NCBI GenBank assembly: GCA_019188255.1
Contig: JAETXT010000002.1
Coordinates: 4,526,001-4,590,000 of the forward strand
Length of the DNA: 64,000 bases
Origin: Verticillium longisporum
Taxonomy: Eukaryota > Ascomycota > Sordariomycetes > Glomerellales > Plectosphaerellaceae
Reading direction: 5' to 3'
This document shows positions 46,517-60,055 of this stretch, piece after piece; the stretch's first letter is position 1, and each line of letters opens with the position of its first letter. A program made the translations under genes and the position numbers. The notes below the pieces were generated by a model. It did not search any database and was not told where the DNA came from. It saw nothing but the letters and a program-made list of their open reading frames with translations.

Positions 46517-49250
46517 GTCGTCGGTGCGTCGTGTCGATAACGCGACGATGTGGTGGGGTGTGAAGGATGGAAGAGGGGCGAAGGAGCTGCTGGCTGGTGG
46601 CTAGCAGGTGGTGCGCGGCGCGGCCGGTCAAGAATCAATTGGAATCGTCGCAAGATTTCTTCAAGGCTCGCGGGGACGACTGGGGCTGCTGTTTTTGCGC
46701 CAGGATTGACAGCGGCGGCGGCGAGGTCGTTGAAAGCTTCGACGCGCTAGTGACGGGCAAACGAGGTCGAGCTGGTGTCTGAGGAGGGTGAAAAACGCAG
46801 GATAAGTCGCGAAAGCGCAACTGGCTGGCCGAGGTCAGGTCGACGGGCGAGGATCCGTGATCGAGGGCTGTCGCGACAACGGGAAGCAATCGTCAGCAGA
46901 AGGTCCGGCCAGGCAGGGTATCTTAAGCAAAGCGAAAAGAAAAGCGACAAGGGAATCAAACATCCGTCGAGTACGCCAGCGGACATGGGCCATGCTGGCG
47001 GTGGACTTGGTGTTCTGTCTTTCAGCAGTCGATGGGGCTGAAGGTGATGCTAATAATAGACGTGATGGTTGTTGGAAGCATCAGGCAGAGAGAAAGATGG
47101 AAGGGAAGAAGAAAGGCGGGTGCGGCGGACAGTGGGCAGTGGGCAGCGGACAGCGGGGGTGGAATGGGCGAAGGGTGCGACCCAGGTGCAAGGTGCAAGG
47201 TGCTGCGCGAATGAAACGGGCGTGGCCGGGTGGGGCCCACCAATTGCGACCAGCTGCTGGCAGCCCGTATCATGCGCACTGTGACTCACCGCGTTTTTGT
47301 GGGCTGACCATACCGTGCCCGTCGACACCGTCGACACGCCTGCACTGTAGCCTGGTCTCAGTGTCCCGCAGGCTAACCCCGCCTCGGAAAGGTGCCAGAA
47401 GTCCCTTGTCTCTGAGCTTCTCCTGGTGAGACACCTACAGCGCGACCACCCAGACTGTCGCGGTCCCTGGGCGGGTGCCATAGGTGGCGCCCTAGGTGCC
47501 CTGGGGCTGGGGCCTCTAGAACCCTGGGTTTCTGGGTGCAGAGCTCCCTGGCTCCTGTCACGTCAAGCGCACATGCCCTCCCGTCCTCGCCGCTTGACGT
47601 GCTGATCGCGGGCTTCAGGTCATCATCAGATACACACTGACCTCCACCTCCACGACGTGCGCAAATAGCAAATAGGCCAAAGCTCTACCTGCCATGTGCT
47701 ATTTACAATCGCCAGCAGCAGGCTCCCAGAGTGTGAGTAGCCAACGATGACTTCCTCAAACACCAGACAACAGCACTATCACGACACCCCCATTCCCATC
47801 GCCGGGGTACAGATTGAGATGCGCCATCATGTTCACTCCCTCACCCACGCCCTGTCTGCCCTGCTCTGCCCTGTCCTGTACCTGCACAACATCAGGCACG
47901 TCGGGGACGACCGCAGCAACAGCCTTGGACGCCGCAGTAGCCATCCTCTTCATCGGTCTCGTCTGAACACAATCCAACTGTCCGTCGATCCGTCATCATT
48001 GGTGTCACCTCTCATTGGGCTCACTCTCTCACATCAGCCTTCCATCTTGGCTTCCATGTCTCTCTCATTGGGTGTCTACATCGGAACCGGAGCCGGCACA
48101 GGTTCAGCATGCAGGCACACACGGCTTGTCTGCTCGGCTGTGTCCCACGGGTCGTTCTCACCCTTCCCGGCAATCTTCCAGATCGTAAGGCTGACGATAC
48201 TGAGGGTGTCATGGCTACGACGTGTGACTGGTCCGGGTAGAGACGCAGACATGACGGTCAGCCTGCCATCGGGCGGCAACGAGGACTGATACGAAGCACA
48301 CGAAAACTGTCCAGGGGGGGAGACAGAGAGAAAGAAGGAAGGAAGAAAAGGTATGACGAGGTTCCAGCATTGGTCCACTGATGATGGAACCAGGCAACGG
48401 CGCGAACACCCAGTGATACAATGTTGACAACAGACTTGATGCCATTCTTGTCAGCCTGCATGTGACACAATGGTTGGGAAGGCTTCAGCTGCCCACCCAA
48501 ACAGAAGACGCAGCTTGCATCAACCACGAGGTGTGTGTTCTGGCGGAAAGGACCGGTTTGCTGCCACATTTGGGTGCTTGGATGGGCGATCCGTGGCGCC
48601 TCGATAGCATGCAGCGTAGCACTGTTGCTGGCAGCAGGCTTTGGGAGCCGAGCCCTCCCTGCCTTTCCAGGTAAGGTACATACCTAGGTAGGTAGGTAGG
48701 TAGGTAGGTACCTAGGTACCGAAGCAAGGTGCTCGGACAGGCACTGGCGGATGTCGCAGGCGAATTTCCACCGAGCAGCGGCGGCGGGTACAGGTGGGGA
48801 GGAGGAGAAGGTGACAGCCGCCTGGTGCTTGGATGGGTGTGACGGGGAAGCCTCATAGGGCGAGGCAGCGACCATGAGTGACTCGCTGCTTCCCACCTAT
48901 TGCTTTGCTTTGCTTGCCTACTGCATCTGCATGTGCGTTCGCGCATCTGTGTCCCCAACGGATAAATGGTCAGCAGGATCCGGGAGGTAAGAGCAACCTC
49001 CGAGCACTTATTAACTCCCTCACCGCAAATCCTTCCATCTAAACTACATCTCAACCTACACCCCTCTAGCCAGACAACGTCGCGAACACCTTCATCTCCC
49101 GCCACCTACAATACGATACCTAGGTACCTAAACACCTGCGCGCTTGTTCAGTGGGGGGCCACCTCTTCTTCAGCCCACCTGGCCTCGCCAACACGAGTCA
49201 TCGGCCAGCGAGCGAGGACGGTTATTTGCTCGGCCCTTATTAGTTATTTG
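46517..49250. other. Long gene-free interval upstream of rlmA
   Basis: 2.7 kb between rlmA and the AT-rich block. No ORF with recognisable domains. It probably holds the rlmA promoter and the edge of heterochromatin. Confidence 0.5.
48681..48720. repeat. (TAGG)n microsatellite
   Basis: Five to six TAGG units flanked by palindromic CCTAGG. Shorter related runs occur at about 5645, 11648, 24490, 24870, 31300 and 49110. Confidence 0.9.
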
Positions 49251-50762
49251 CTCTACCTAATAGGGGGAAAGCTATAATAGATAGGGGGAAAGCTACGAAT
49301 ATAGCTCTATTATTAAAATTAGCTATAGTATTAATATACCTATCCTTTTCTCTTATATACTCGAGTTACTTAATAGAATAGCGAAGTAAGCGAATCGCTT
49401 AATAGCTATTAATAGCCTTTAATAGCTTTAATATAATTAATATTAATTTCTTTATATTATAAATTAGGATATTAGAAAGAGTATAATAAATACTAAATTA
49501 AGCTTAATTAGAGGCTATTTAGAACCCTCCCTATTATTAATAATAGCTATTATAGTCTCTAGAGGCCCTTAGAATAAATAGCCTAGGCTACTCGCCCTAG
49601 AACTATTATTATATTTATTATTAGAACTATAATATACTCTAGAATAGCTATATAATAGTAGCTATTAATAGTAGCTATATAATAGTAGCTATTAATAGTA
49701 GCTATTAATAGTAGCTATAGTTATAGAGAGGTACTATATATCTATTCCTTAGCTAAGAGATATTATATAGCCTCTTATTAGCGAGATAACTCTATAAGGG
49801 TCGTTAATTATACTATAATAAGCTCTATTTACTTATTACTATTAATCTTCCTCTTCTTCTTTAATTAGATTATAAAGGTATATTTCTAAAACTATATTAA
49901 TATAGAATATAATTCTAATAATTCTAATTATTCTTATTCTAATAATACTTAATTAGAGGTAATAGTTTATACTAGTCTAAATTCTAGGTAATAACCGAAA
50001 ATAATATTATCTTAATAGATAAAGGGATTATAGAGAAATAAATTAATAAAGGAATATAAAAGGAAGGGAGAGATAGAAGTCGTTATATTTCGAGAAGGAA
50101 GTATCCGAGGAAGGAATGAATCGAGGATCTTAATAGCCCTGATTTTCAGCTATAGAATAATATATTTTTCGATAGGAATGGAGGTAAGCGTTTTCCGATT
50201 AAGTTAATATAAGTACTCGGATTAACTCTAAGGGAAGTAAGGCCTATCTAGAAGAGTATCTATTTATAATAGTTAAGGGCATTAAAATTAGATAGGAATT
50301 ATTATATAATAGGAAGTAACGATTTTATTTAAAATAAAGATATATTATTATTATAAAAACTTTAAAAAGTAGAATAGGGGAATTACTCTATATTTAATAG
50401 ATTAACCTTTAGGGGCTAAGTATAGATAAGGTATATAGGCTATTTCTAGATCTATAAGAAAGTAGAATTAGTTCTATTCTAGCTTATAAGCTAAGTTAAT
50501 AAGAGATAAGAGAAGTTAAATAGTTATTATTATTTAATAGTTCTATAGAATCGTATAAGAATTATACTATTATAGAGCTCTACTTTTTCTCTTTCTAATA
50601 CTATAGATATTAATATAATTTAGCTTTTATTTTAATTATTAGAAGGATTATAAGACTCTATTTCTTATACCCCTTTATAAAGTAATATATATATAATTAT
50701 ATAGATATATTAGCTTATAGTAAAATATATAATTATATAAAGGAAAAAGTATAAAACTTTAT
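49251..50762. other. RIPed sequence of unknown origin, proximal part of the block
   Basis: No match to the LTR element further right was seen. AGGGGGAAAGCTA occurs twice near 49263 and 49284. At about 50143-50210 a small island keeps CA and TG. Confidence 0.5.
49645..49720. repeat. Tandem repeat of TAATAGTAGCTAT units
   Basis: Five to six copies of a 13-15-bp unit (AGTAGCTATTAAT or AGTAGCTATATAAT). Probably low-complexity expansion within RIPed sequence. Confidence 0.8.
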
Positions 50763-51051
50763 TATTAAACTAATATTAGGGGATTATTTAAGTCGGTAAT
50801 TACTATATAGGATTTACTAATATAGTAATTACTAGGGCTAGGATTTATAGCTCTTAGGAGTATATAACTTATAGCTTATATAATTAGTAAATTAGATAGA
50901 TATATCTAATTTATATAAATAGTAGTAATTTAGAGAAATAGTATTAATAATTATTATAAGTTTTATATTATTAACCCTACCTATTTAGAGCTCTTAAATA
51001 TAGCTAAAGTAATAAATCAGGGTTTATATAAATAATAAAGCCTTCTTAATA
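50763..51051 (+). repeat. LTR of the outer element (289 bp)
   Basis: The same 289-bp sequence occurs as reverse complement at 52604-52892 and 59767-60055. It starts TATTAAACTAATATTAG and ends CCTTCTTAATA; a TG...CA-type end turned to TA...TA by RIP would fit. Confidence 0.85.
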
Positions 51052-52603
51052 TTAATTAGTATTACGTTTAATATAATATAGAATAGCTAGAGCTAGAGAA
51101 GTTAAAATCGATCCTATAAATAGTAAATTTACTATATATAAGCTTATCGATTATACTTTAAAAGTAATTATCAGAGTATTATTTACTTTAAGTATTTTAG
51201 GACTTTTATAAAAGCTTAATAATAGGGAAATCCTCTATTATATAATCTATAGGAGTATTATCTACTTCGAATATCTTAGGACTTCTATATTTAAGATTAT
51301 TATTTAAGCTATATTATTAGCTATTAACCTTAATAAACGAAGCTCTATAGAATAGTTAATTTAATTATAATAGAGCTTTAATAAAATTAATAATAATAAG
51401 CTCTTTAGATTATAATAATAGCTCTATAATAGAGCTAGAGAATATTAAAAAGATATAATAGGAGTTTAATAGTATTTTAAAGGAGTTTAATATATTATAC
51501 TTAATATAGAAAGTTAAGAAGGGTCTTAATATTAACTTTATTATTAATAGAATAGAATTATAGTTACTTAGATTACTAGATTTAGTATCTATAGATCTTA
51601 AGAGCGTTTAGATCTTTAAAGTAATAAGTATATATAGGACTATAAAGGGAATTTATCTCCTAGAAACGTTTATTAAAGACTTCTAGGGCTAGATTAAAGA
51701 TAACTTTAATTCCTATAATATAATAATTACTTAAGCGCTAAAAGTATATCTAATAGAATATAGGATCCCTCTTCTAAGAATAATAAATATTAAAATATTA
51801 AAGAGATTAATATTAATATTCTTATAAGAGGAAATACTTAATATAATAGAATCGATTATTATTAATTAGGATTTAATATACTAAAGATTAGAAGAATAGG
51901 GAGATTAATAGGACGATAAATAATAATCTATAAAGAATACTTAACTATCTTAAATCTAAAAACTATAAATAAAGAAGATAGATCCCTAATAGCCTCTAAT
52001 TCTAGAGTTATTTAATTAATAGAATAAATAGTCTAGCTAATAAGAGATTATACTTTAATTATAAAGAAATAAGACCTTATTTCTAAATAATACTTAGAAT
52101 TTATTAATTTAATATTATATTCTATTATTATATAAATTAATAAATTTATTAATCGATAAAGCTATGATTAAATAATTTATATTATTCTAGGATAAGGAGA
52201 GTAATTATTCTAAAGAGATATATAATATCCTTAATAATAAAATATATATCTTTATAAACGTTTATAAACTATTATAAATCTATTATATATAGCTCTATAT
52301 ATTCTTCTTAAATATATTTTTAGAATATATATAAACTTTCTTCCTAGAATATATAAATTAGAATATAGGATTCTATTAAATATATTTAGTAATTAAATAA
52401 TAATTCGATTTAGAGATTAATAGAATATAATATTATATAGATTAGAGCTCGATAATATTCTATTCTATAATAATAGAAGCTAATAATATAGGAAAGCTAT
52501 AAATAGAAGTTCTCTAGATCCTTCTAAATAGGCTTTAATAGTATTAGAGAGTACTTAGCTTTATATTTAAGGAGGAGATTTATCTTTATATAAATACTCT
52601 AAG
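50763..52603 (+). mobile_element. Outer Copia-like element, 5' half: LTR and gag region
   Basis: Plus-oriented. LTR 50763-51051 is followed by about 1.55 kb that matches the reverse complement of 59766-58217 (gag side of the inner element). It stops at ...ACTCTAAG, exactly where the sequence of 60056 onward resumes, so it is the 5' half of an element split by the inner insertion. RIP has destroyed all frames. Confidence 0.8.
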
Positions 52604-52892
52604 TATTAAGAGGGCTTTACTATTTATATAAACCCTAATTTATTACTTTAGCTATACCTAAGAGCTCTAAATAGGTAGGGTTAGTAATATAAGACTTATA
52701 ATAATTATTAATACTATCTCTCTAAATTACTACTATTTACGTAAATTAGATATACCTATCTAATTTACCGATTATATAAGCTATAAATTATATACTCCTA
52801 AGAGCTATAAATCCTAGCCCTAGTAATTACTATATTAGTAAATCCTATATAGTAATTATTAACCTAAGTAATCCCCTAATATTAATTTAATA
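52604..52892 (-). repeat. 3' LTR of the inner element (289 bp)
   Basis: Same length as the other two LTRs. All differences I see from 59767-60055 are C/T or G/A transitions, and 59767-60055 carries more of the T/A states. Confidence 0.87.
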
Positions 52893-54403
52893 CTAGCTAT
52901 CTTTTCTTTATAGATAGGATTGCCTAAGGGACTAATATCGGGCTCTATTACCTAGGTTAATAGCTACTCTAATATACTTATAATCCTCTAGTCTCTAGTA
53001 TATTAGATCTACTATCCTAATCTATAAAATAAATAAATAAATAAGTAAATAAATAATAATAGGAGAATAATAGATAGAATTAGGAGAATATAGTTTAATA
53101 TTACTATTCCTATAAGTACTAAATCCCTAATCCCTAGCACTACGGATTAGTTAAATTAGCTATTAAATAGTTCTTTAAGGAAATAAATTAAATTATAATT
53201 AAATAATAGGAATAGGCCTTTAAGCCCTTTAATAAAGGAAATAAATAGCTAATTAAATAGCGCTCTTATAAGAGCTAAATATAGGCTCTTAAAGTATCTA
53301 AATCGTTAATTTATTAATTAAAGGTAGAGGAATAATTATTATTAATCTTTTAATAGGAATAATAGGATTAAATTACTTAAATAGGATTAATAGATCCTAT
53401 TAAGCTAGTTTAGTAAATACTATATTCTAGGGATCTATATATCTAGTTAATAGTTTATAATAACCTTATTCCTTTTATTTTTCCTCTTCTCTATATTATA
53501 TACTTTATTTATAAATTAATTAGCTTAATTTACTATTTTAGAGCTTCGATAATTAATAAATCCCCCTTTTTATTACTCTCCTTCTCTCCCTCTTTTTCTC
53601 TCTCTTACCTTTAATAATACCTCCTAAATATAAAGCCCTTACGCTTATTACCCCTCCCCCTAAATAAGTAATAAAGTATAAGAACTTAATTAATATTAAT
53701 TATAGGAGCTATTAATCTAGAATATAGAGTATATCTATAATAATATCTATAAAGTCCCCTATTTAAGGTATTTAAAGTCTTATTTTATTAATAAGTAAAT
53801 TAAAGTTAATATTAATAATATATATTTCGATCTTAAGTTTAAGGGCTCTTAATATTATAAGTATATTTCTAGGTATATTTATAAATAAATATAAACTTCT
53901 ATAATCTCTATTTTCTAGTATTTATAGCTCTAATAATTATTATTTTAGCTTAATTAGCGCTTTTAAATTTACTATAAAGTTTTTAAAGGCTTAGAATAAG
54001 AAAAATAAGCTAATAAGCTCCTTTCTTTAATATTTCCTTAATTATCTAATTATATAATCTATTAATAGAAAATATAAAATATAGAGAAATAGTATACTAT
54101 TATTAAAAGTATATTATTGATTATTAAAGAGGAAAAGGCTAAAAGGGGTAATAATTTTAATAAAGACCTAGATAGTCTTAATAATATAGAGTATAAGTCG
54201 GCTAAGTATACTATTACTCTATAGATCTTCGATTACTTATAATAGGACTCTCCTAAGTAATTAGGCTTAGAGTCCTCGGACTCCGAGGCCTAGTCTACTC
54301 TTTAAAGCTATTATTTTACTATTTTACTATTCTTAGAGTACCTATTTTCAAGCTTTATTAATTACTTTTAATATTATTTACTTTTACCCCTTAATTATTC
54401 TTT
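52893..54403. other. Unassigned 1.5-kb segment inside the inner element
   Basis: It has no counterpart in the plus-strand copy, which diverges at 63870. It may be an extra coding or non-coding region of this family, or a further nested insertion. RIP prevents a call. Confidence 0.5.
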
Positions 54404-57400
54404 TCTTAATATTTAATTTATCCTTTAATTCTCATTATAACTTTATTAGAGCTTATTAGTATTTCTAATATTTAGTTTAATACTCCTTTAATTATTAAAT
54501 CTATAAGGTTATTATTTCTAGCGATTTAATGAATTTTATTAACTTTATATTCTTTATAGCTTTATTATAATATTATAAGATCTATTATTAAGTATTTCTC
54601 TATTATTATATTTAATTAAATAAAGTATTAATAGAATAAGTAATTATTAATATAGATAATTATCTATAAAAGTAATAATTCTAAGTATTTATAGATCTCT
54701 TAGAATATCTATTTAAGGATATAAACTATATTAAAGCTATTAATTATATTATAGATTTTATTAGCTAGAACTAAATATATAATCTATTTATACTTAATAG
54801 ATTATTAATAGAAGATATTACTATATACTATAAAAGCATTATCCTAATTATTAGAACGTTTATTACCTAGGAGGATAACGAATCCGATCTATAAACTAAG
54901 GTCTTTATTATTAATAAAGGAGCTATTAATAAATATATAAAGCTAGGCTATTAGGAGATCGAAGTATATATAATTTAGGCTATAGCTTATATTAGCGATC
55001 TATTATTATATATATTTATTAAGCTATTTAAAGTCTTTCTTTTAAGGGTTCTTAGCTTAAGCTATAATAGAGAAATCGAAGGCTACCTCTAGTTAATAGG
55101 TTAAAGTAATATAGGCATTATAAGCTCTCTAGCCAATATATTACTATCCTAAGCTTACTAACCCTAGGGTTATTACCTTTAAGCGATTACTTTAGCCTTT
55201 CTATTAAATTATAAGATCTTTAGTTCTAATTTTAATAATATAATTATTAAAGATACTATTAGATCTTATATTAAAGATAGAAATAGGCTTTATTTAGAAG
55301 CTAGTACTTTTAAGCTCTATTTATTCTTTTTATATAAATATAGGCTCTCCGAGGTTAAGGGTATTATTAATCTATATTCTAATTAATCTAAAGCTCTCTC
55401 TAGCTCTAATTAGAAGTAAATATAGATCGTAGCCTATTAGAATAATATTTAAGCGCTCTCTATAATAGCGCTAATAAATTATAAATTAATAGAGACCTAA
55501 TTCTATAATATTATAAAGTAGCTTTATAATATAGAAGATAATTCTATTAGGGTATCTATATTATAGCTCCTTAGGAATATATAGGAGAATATTATATAAT
55601 AGATCTATAGCGCTCTAAGTATAGGCTTAATTAATATTATAGAATATTAATTAATAGCTATATTATTATAATATTAGGGTAATTACTAGGATTAATCGTT
55701 AATTATAGCGTATAATCGTAAACGATTATATTAATAGGGTTATCTTCTCTTAATTACTATATCTTTAAACTATTAATCTTAATTTCTTATATAGGGCTTA
55801 AAGGAGGCTTTTTACTTCTCTTATAAGCTAATATCTAAAGATCTTAATACTAGGAAATATAGATCTCCTAATTAATATAATTACTCTAGCTATTAGGAGT
55901 AAATCGATTTCCTCCTAATTAGACTATTTAAATAGCTTCCTAGGGGTCATTATTTTACTTTTATTATATAGTTTAATAGCTAGGTTATAACCCTATTATT
56001 CCCTTTTAATAATAAATTAATATTTAATCTATAAAGTCCTAATCGTATTACTCTTACGATCTATAAAAACTACTTATAATAGATTTATAGTATTTATTAA
56101 CTTCTTAGATCTCCTATATTATTATAATAGAATTAGCTCTAAGTATTTAAATAGTTCTAGGGTCTCTAGAGTTCGGATTATTATTATCTCCTTAATCTCC
56201 TAATCTAGTAATCTATTATATAGCTTAATATATATTCCTCTAAACTCTATTAAGCTATTAACTATATTAACCGTAATCGCTATATTAGAAATCGATATAA
56301 CTTTATAGGGATTAATCTATTTTTCCTATTCTTAGAATATAAGAATATTACTTCCTAGCTCTAGCGATCTTAGTAATAATTATTTAATATCTAATCTATT
56401 ATAGGTATTAAGAGTATTATTAGCCTTCCGCTTAGTAACTATTCGCTAAAGCTCTATTATCGCTTTATTAACTACTTTAGCGCACTATACCTAGGTTATA
56501 ATAAGCGCTAAGTTAATAATAATCCTAAGTATTACCCCGAATATAAGTAATATAGGTATTAATCTATTAAACTTAGTAATATCCTTTATTACCTTTATAG
56601 CTCCTTAAAGTAGTAATTCTAGGCTTATATTACGAGATTCTACCTTCAAGATCTCGTATACTCTATATATCGGCTTATAATAGCTTTTAACCTTATTAAT
56701 TAATTAATAGGCCTCTATAGGGATCTAATAGTAGGTTATACCTAGGAGGTATACTTCTACCTTAAACTCTATAGAAGTAAAGTTTATTCTAGTATTAATA
56801 ATTATAATATTTAGAAGCCTAAGATATATATTTAATTAATACCTTTTAAGGGCTTCTTATATTATATAAATTATAAAATTAGGAATATAAGTTATAGACT
56901 AGAATCCTATATTTATATTAATTATATAAAGAATAGGCTTTCTATTTAAATATATAATATTAATTAAAATCTTATAATTAAAGTTAATATTTAATCTTAA
57001 AATAAACTTAAAATATTATAAAGATTTCCTTTTAATCTAATAATAATAATAAAAGTAGTTTATTAAGTCTAAAGTATCCCGATTTATATTATAATCTATT
57101 CTCTAGAATAGGTTCTATAGCTTCTCTATAGATAAATAATTAAATTATTTATAAATATATTAGAGCTCTATTTCTATTAGAAATACTATTCTATTACTCT
57201 CTATCCCTATTATATATATAATCCTAGAGCTAATATAAATCTTCATATTTAGAAAGAACTATAAATAGCCCTATTTACGGAAAATAGGTATATACTCCTA
57301 GATCTCCTTAATATACTTTATTAGCTTATTATATATATTATTTAAATAGATTCCGAGATCGTTTATATCTTTCATATAAAGTAGGAATAAAGTATCTATT

Positions 57401-59766
57401 AGGACGATATAGAATATAATTCTCCTAATTAGTATTAGAATAATAATCTCCTCTATTATAGATATAGGGTTTCTTATTCTAAATCTTATTCTAGCCCCTA
57501 TTCCCTATTTATTAATTATTAAGCTTAATATTAAAGTTATTAAAGCCTTTATTTATAAAGCTCTTATTATAGAAACTAATATTATACTTATATTAAGGAT
57601 AATATTATATTAAATAGAAGTATTATTAATCTAATATTAAATAAAGAGCTATTCTATTAAAGCTATTATTTTAGCTTTTAAGCTATTCCTTTTAATTCTA
57701 TATTAGAATAACTTATTTACTAGGAAATATATAATATAAGTATTTATTAATTCGCTCTTAGGATTAGATTTATAAATATTATCTATTCTTAATTTATTAG
57801 AAATAGGATTATCTAATTCTAAGCTCTTAATAGGTTCTATTACTATTAAAAACTAATAGTATCCTTTCTATTAATCCTTATATACTTCTTATATACATTT
57901 CTATTACTCTTTCGAGTATTATTACTCCTTAAGAGAGTACTTCGTCGATCTATAATCTAATTTAAAGTATATCTAATATTTACGAATTCTAGATAATTAA
58001 TAATTATTAATTCTATATATTAATTACTTTTTACGATCTCCTTTTCTATTAGTTTAATAATATCCGCTCTTATAATATCTATTAATATAGAAGTATCTAA
58101 GCGTTCTAGTATTCTCCTCTACTTTTAATATACTCTTAAGCTATATAGATAATATATTAAAAGATCGCTCTGATTTTATTAATATAATCTTTAGCTCTAG
58201 GATACTTTAAATTACTTTTAGAGTATTTATATAGAGATAAATCTCTTCTTTAAATATATAATTAAGTATTCTCTAATACTATTAAAGCTTATTTAAAAGG
58301 ATCTAGAGAACTTCTATTTATAGCTTTCCTATATTATTAGCTTCTCTTATTATAAAATAGAATATTATTAACCTCTAATCTATATAATGTTATATTCTAT
58401 TAATCTCTAAATCGAATTATTATTTAATTATTAAATATATTTAATAGAGTCCTATATTCTAGTTTATATATTCTAGGAAGAAAGTTTATATATATTTTAA
58501 AAATATATTTAAGAAGAATATATAGAATTATATATAATAGATTTATAATAATTTATAAATATCTATAAAGATATATATTTTATTATTAAGGATATTATAT
58601 ATCTCCTTAGAATAATTACTTTCCTTATTCTAGAATAAGATAAATTATTTAATTATAGTTCTATTAATTAATAAACTTATTAATTTATATAATAATAGAA
58701 TATAATATTAAGCTAATAAGTTCTAAATATTATTTAAAAGTAAAGTTTTATTTCTTTATAATTAAAATATAATCTCTTATTAATTAGATTATTTATTCTA
58801 TTAATTAAATAACTCTAGAATTAGGGGCTATTAGGGATCTATCCTCTTTATTTATAGTTTTCGGATTTAGGATAGCTAAACGTTCTCTAAAAATTATTAT
58901 TTATCGTCCTATTAATCTTACTATTCTTCTATTCTTTAGAATATTAAATCCTAAATAATAATAATCGATTCTATTATATTAAATATCTCTCCCTATAAAA
59001 GTATTAGGATTAATCTCTTTAATATTTTAGTATTTACTATTCCTAGAAAGGGATCCTATATTCTATTAGATATACCTTTAATATTTAAGTAATTATTATA
59101 TTATAGGAATTAAAGTCCTCTTTAATCTAGCCCTAGAAATCTTTAATAAATGCTTCTAAGAAGTAAACTCCCTTTATAATCTTATATATATTTATTATTT
59201 TAAGGATCTAAGCGCTCTTAAGATCTATAAATATTAAATCTAATAATCTAGGGAATTATAATTCTATTCTATTAATAATAAAGTTAATATTAAGACCCTT
59301 TTTAACCTTCTATATTAAATATAATATATTAAGTTCTTCTAGAATATTATTAAACTCCTATTATATCTTTTTAATACTTTCTAGCTCTATTATAGAGCTA
59401 TTATTATAATCTTAAGAGCTTATTATTATTAATTTTATTAAAGCTTTATTATAATTAATTAATTATTCTATAGAGCTTCGTTTATTAGGGTTAATAGCTA
59501 GTAATATAACTTAATTAATAATCTTAAGCGTAGGAGTCCTAAAATACTCGAAATAGATAATACTCCTATAGATTATATAATAGAGGGTTTCTCTATTACT
59601 AAGCTTTTATAAGAGTCCTAAAATACTTAAAATAAATAGTACTTTTATAATTACTTATAAAGTATAATCGATAAGCTTATATATAATAAATTTATTATTT
59701 ATAGGATCGATCTTACCTTCTCTAGCTCTAATTATTCTATATTATATTAAATATAATATTAATTAA

Positions 59767-60055
59767 TACTAAAAGGGCTTTATTATTTATATAAACCCTA
59801 GTTTATTATTTTAATTATATTTAAGAGCTCTAAATAAATAGGGTTAATAATATAAGATTTATAATAATTATTAATATTATCTCTCTAAATTACTACTATT
59901 TATATAAATTAGATATATTTATTTAATTTACTAATTATATAAGCTATAAATTATATACTCTTAAGAGCTATAAATCCTAGCCCTAGTAATTACTATATTA
60001 GTAAATCCTATATAGTAATTATTAATCTAAATAATCTCTTAATATTAGTTTAATA
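59767..60055 (-). repeat. 5' LTR of the inner element (289 bp)
   Basis: Direct repeat of 52604-52892. It borders the mirrored gag region on its left and, on its right, the interrupted outer copy. Confidence 0.87.

Larger units (their letters stand above)
52604..60055 (-). mobile_element. Inner Copia-like LTR retrotransposon, complete, RIPed
   Basis: A 7,452-bp element on the minus strand with 5' LTR 59767-60055 and 3' LTR 52604-52892. The gag side lies at 59766-58217. The pol side runs from about 58216 down to 54404 and is the mirror image of 60063-63870. In the plus copy, despite RIP, the order integrase (about 61300-61700), reverse transcriptase (about 62340-62950) and RNase H (about 63480-63800) can be read through stops, which is Copia order. 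1.5 kb (52893-54404) between RNase H and the 3' LTR is unassigned. Flanks CTAAG (52599-52603) and TTAAT (60056-60060) look like a decayed 5-bp target duplication of CTAAA. Confidence 0.82.
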
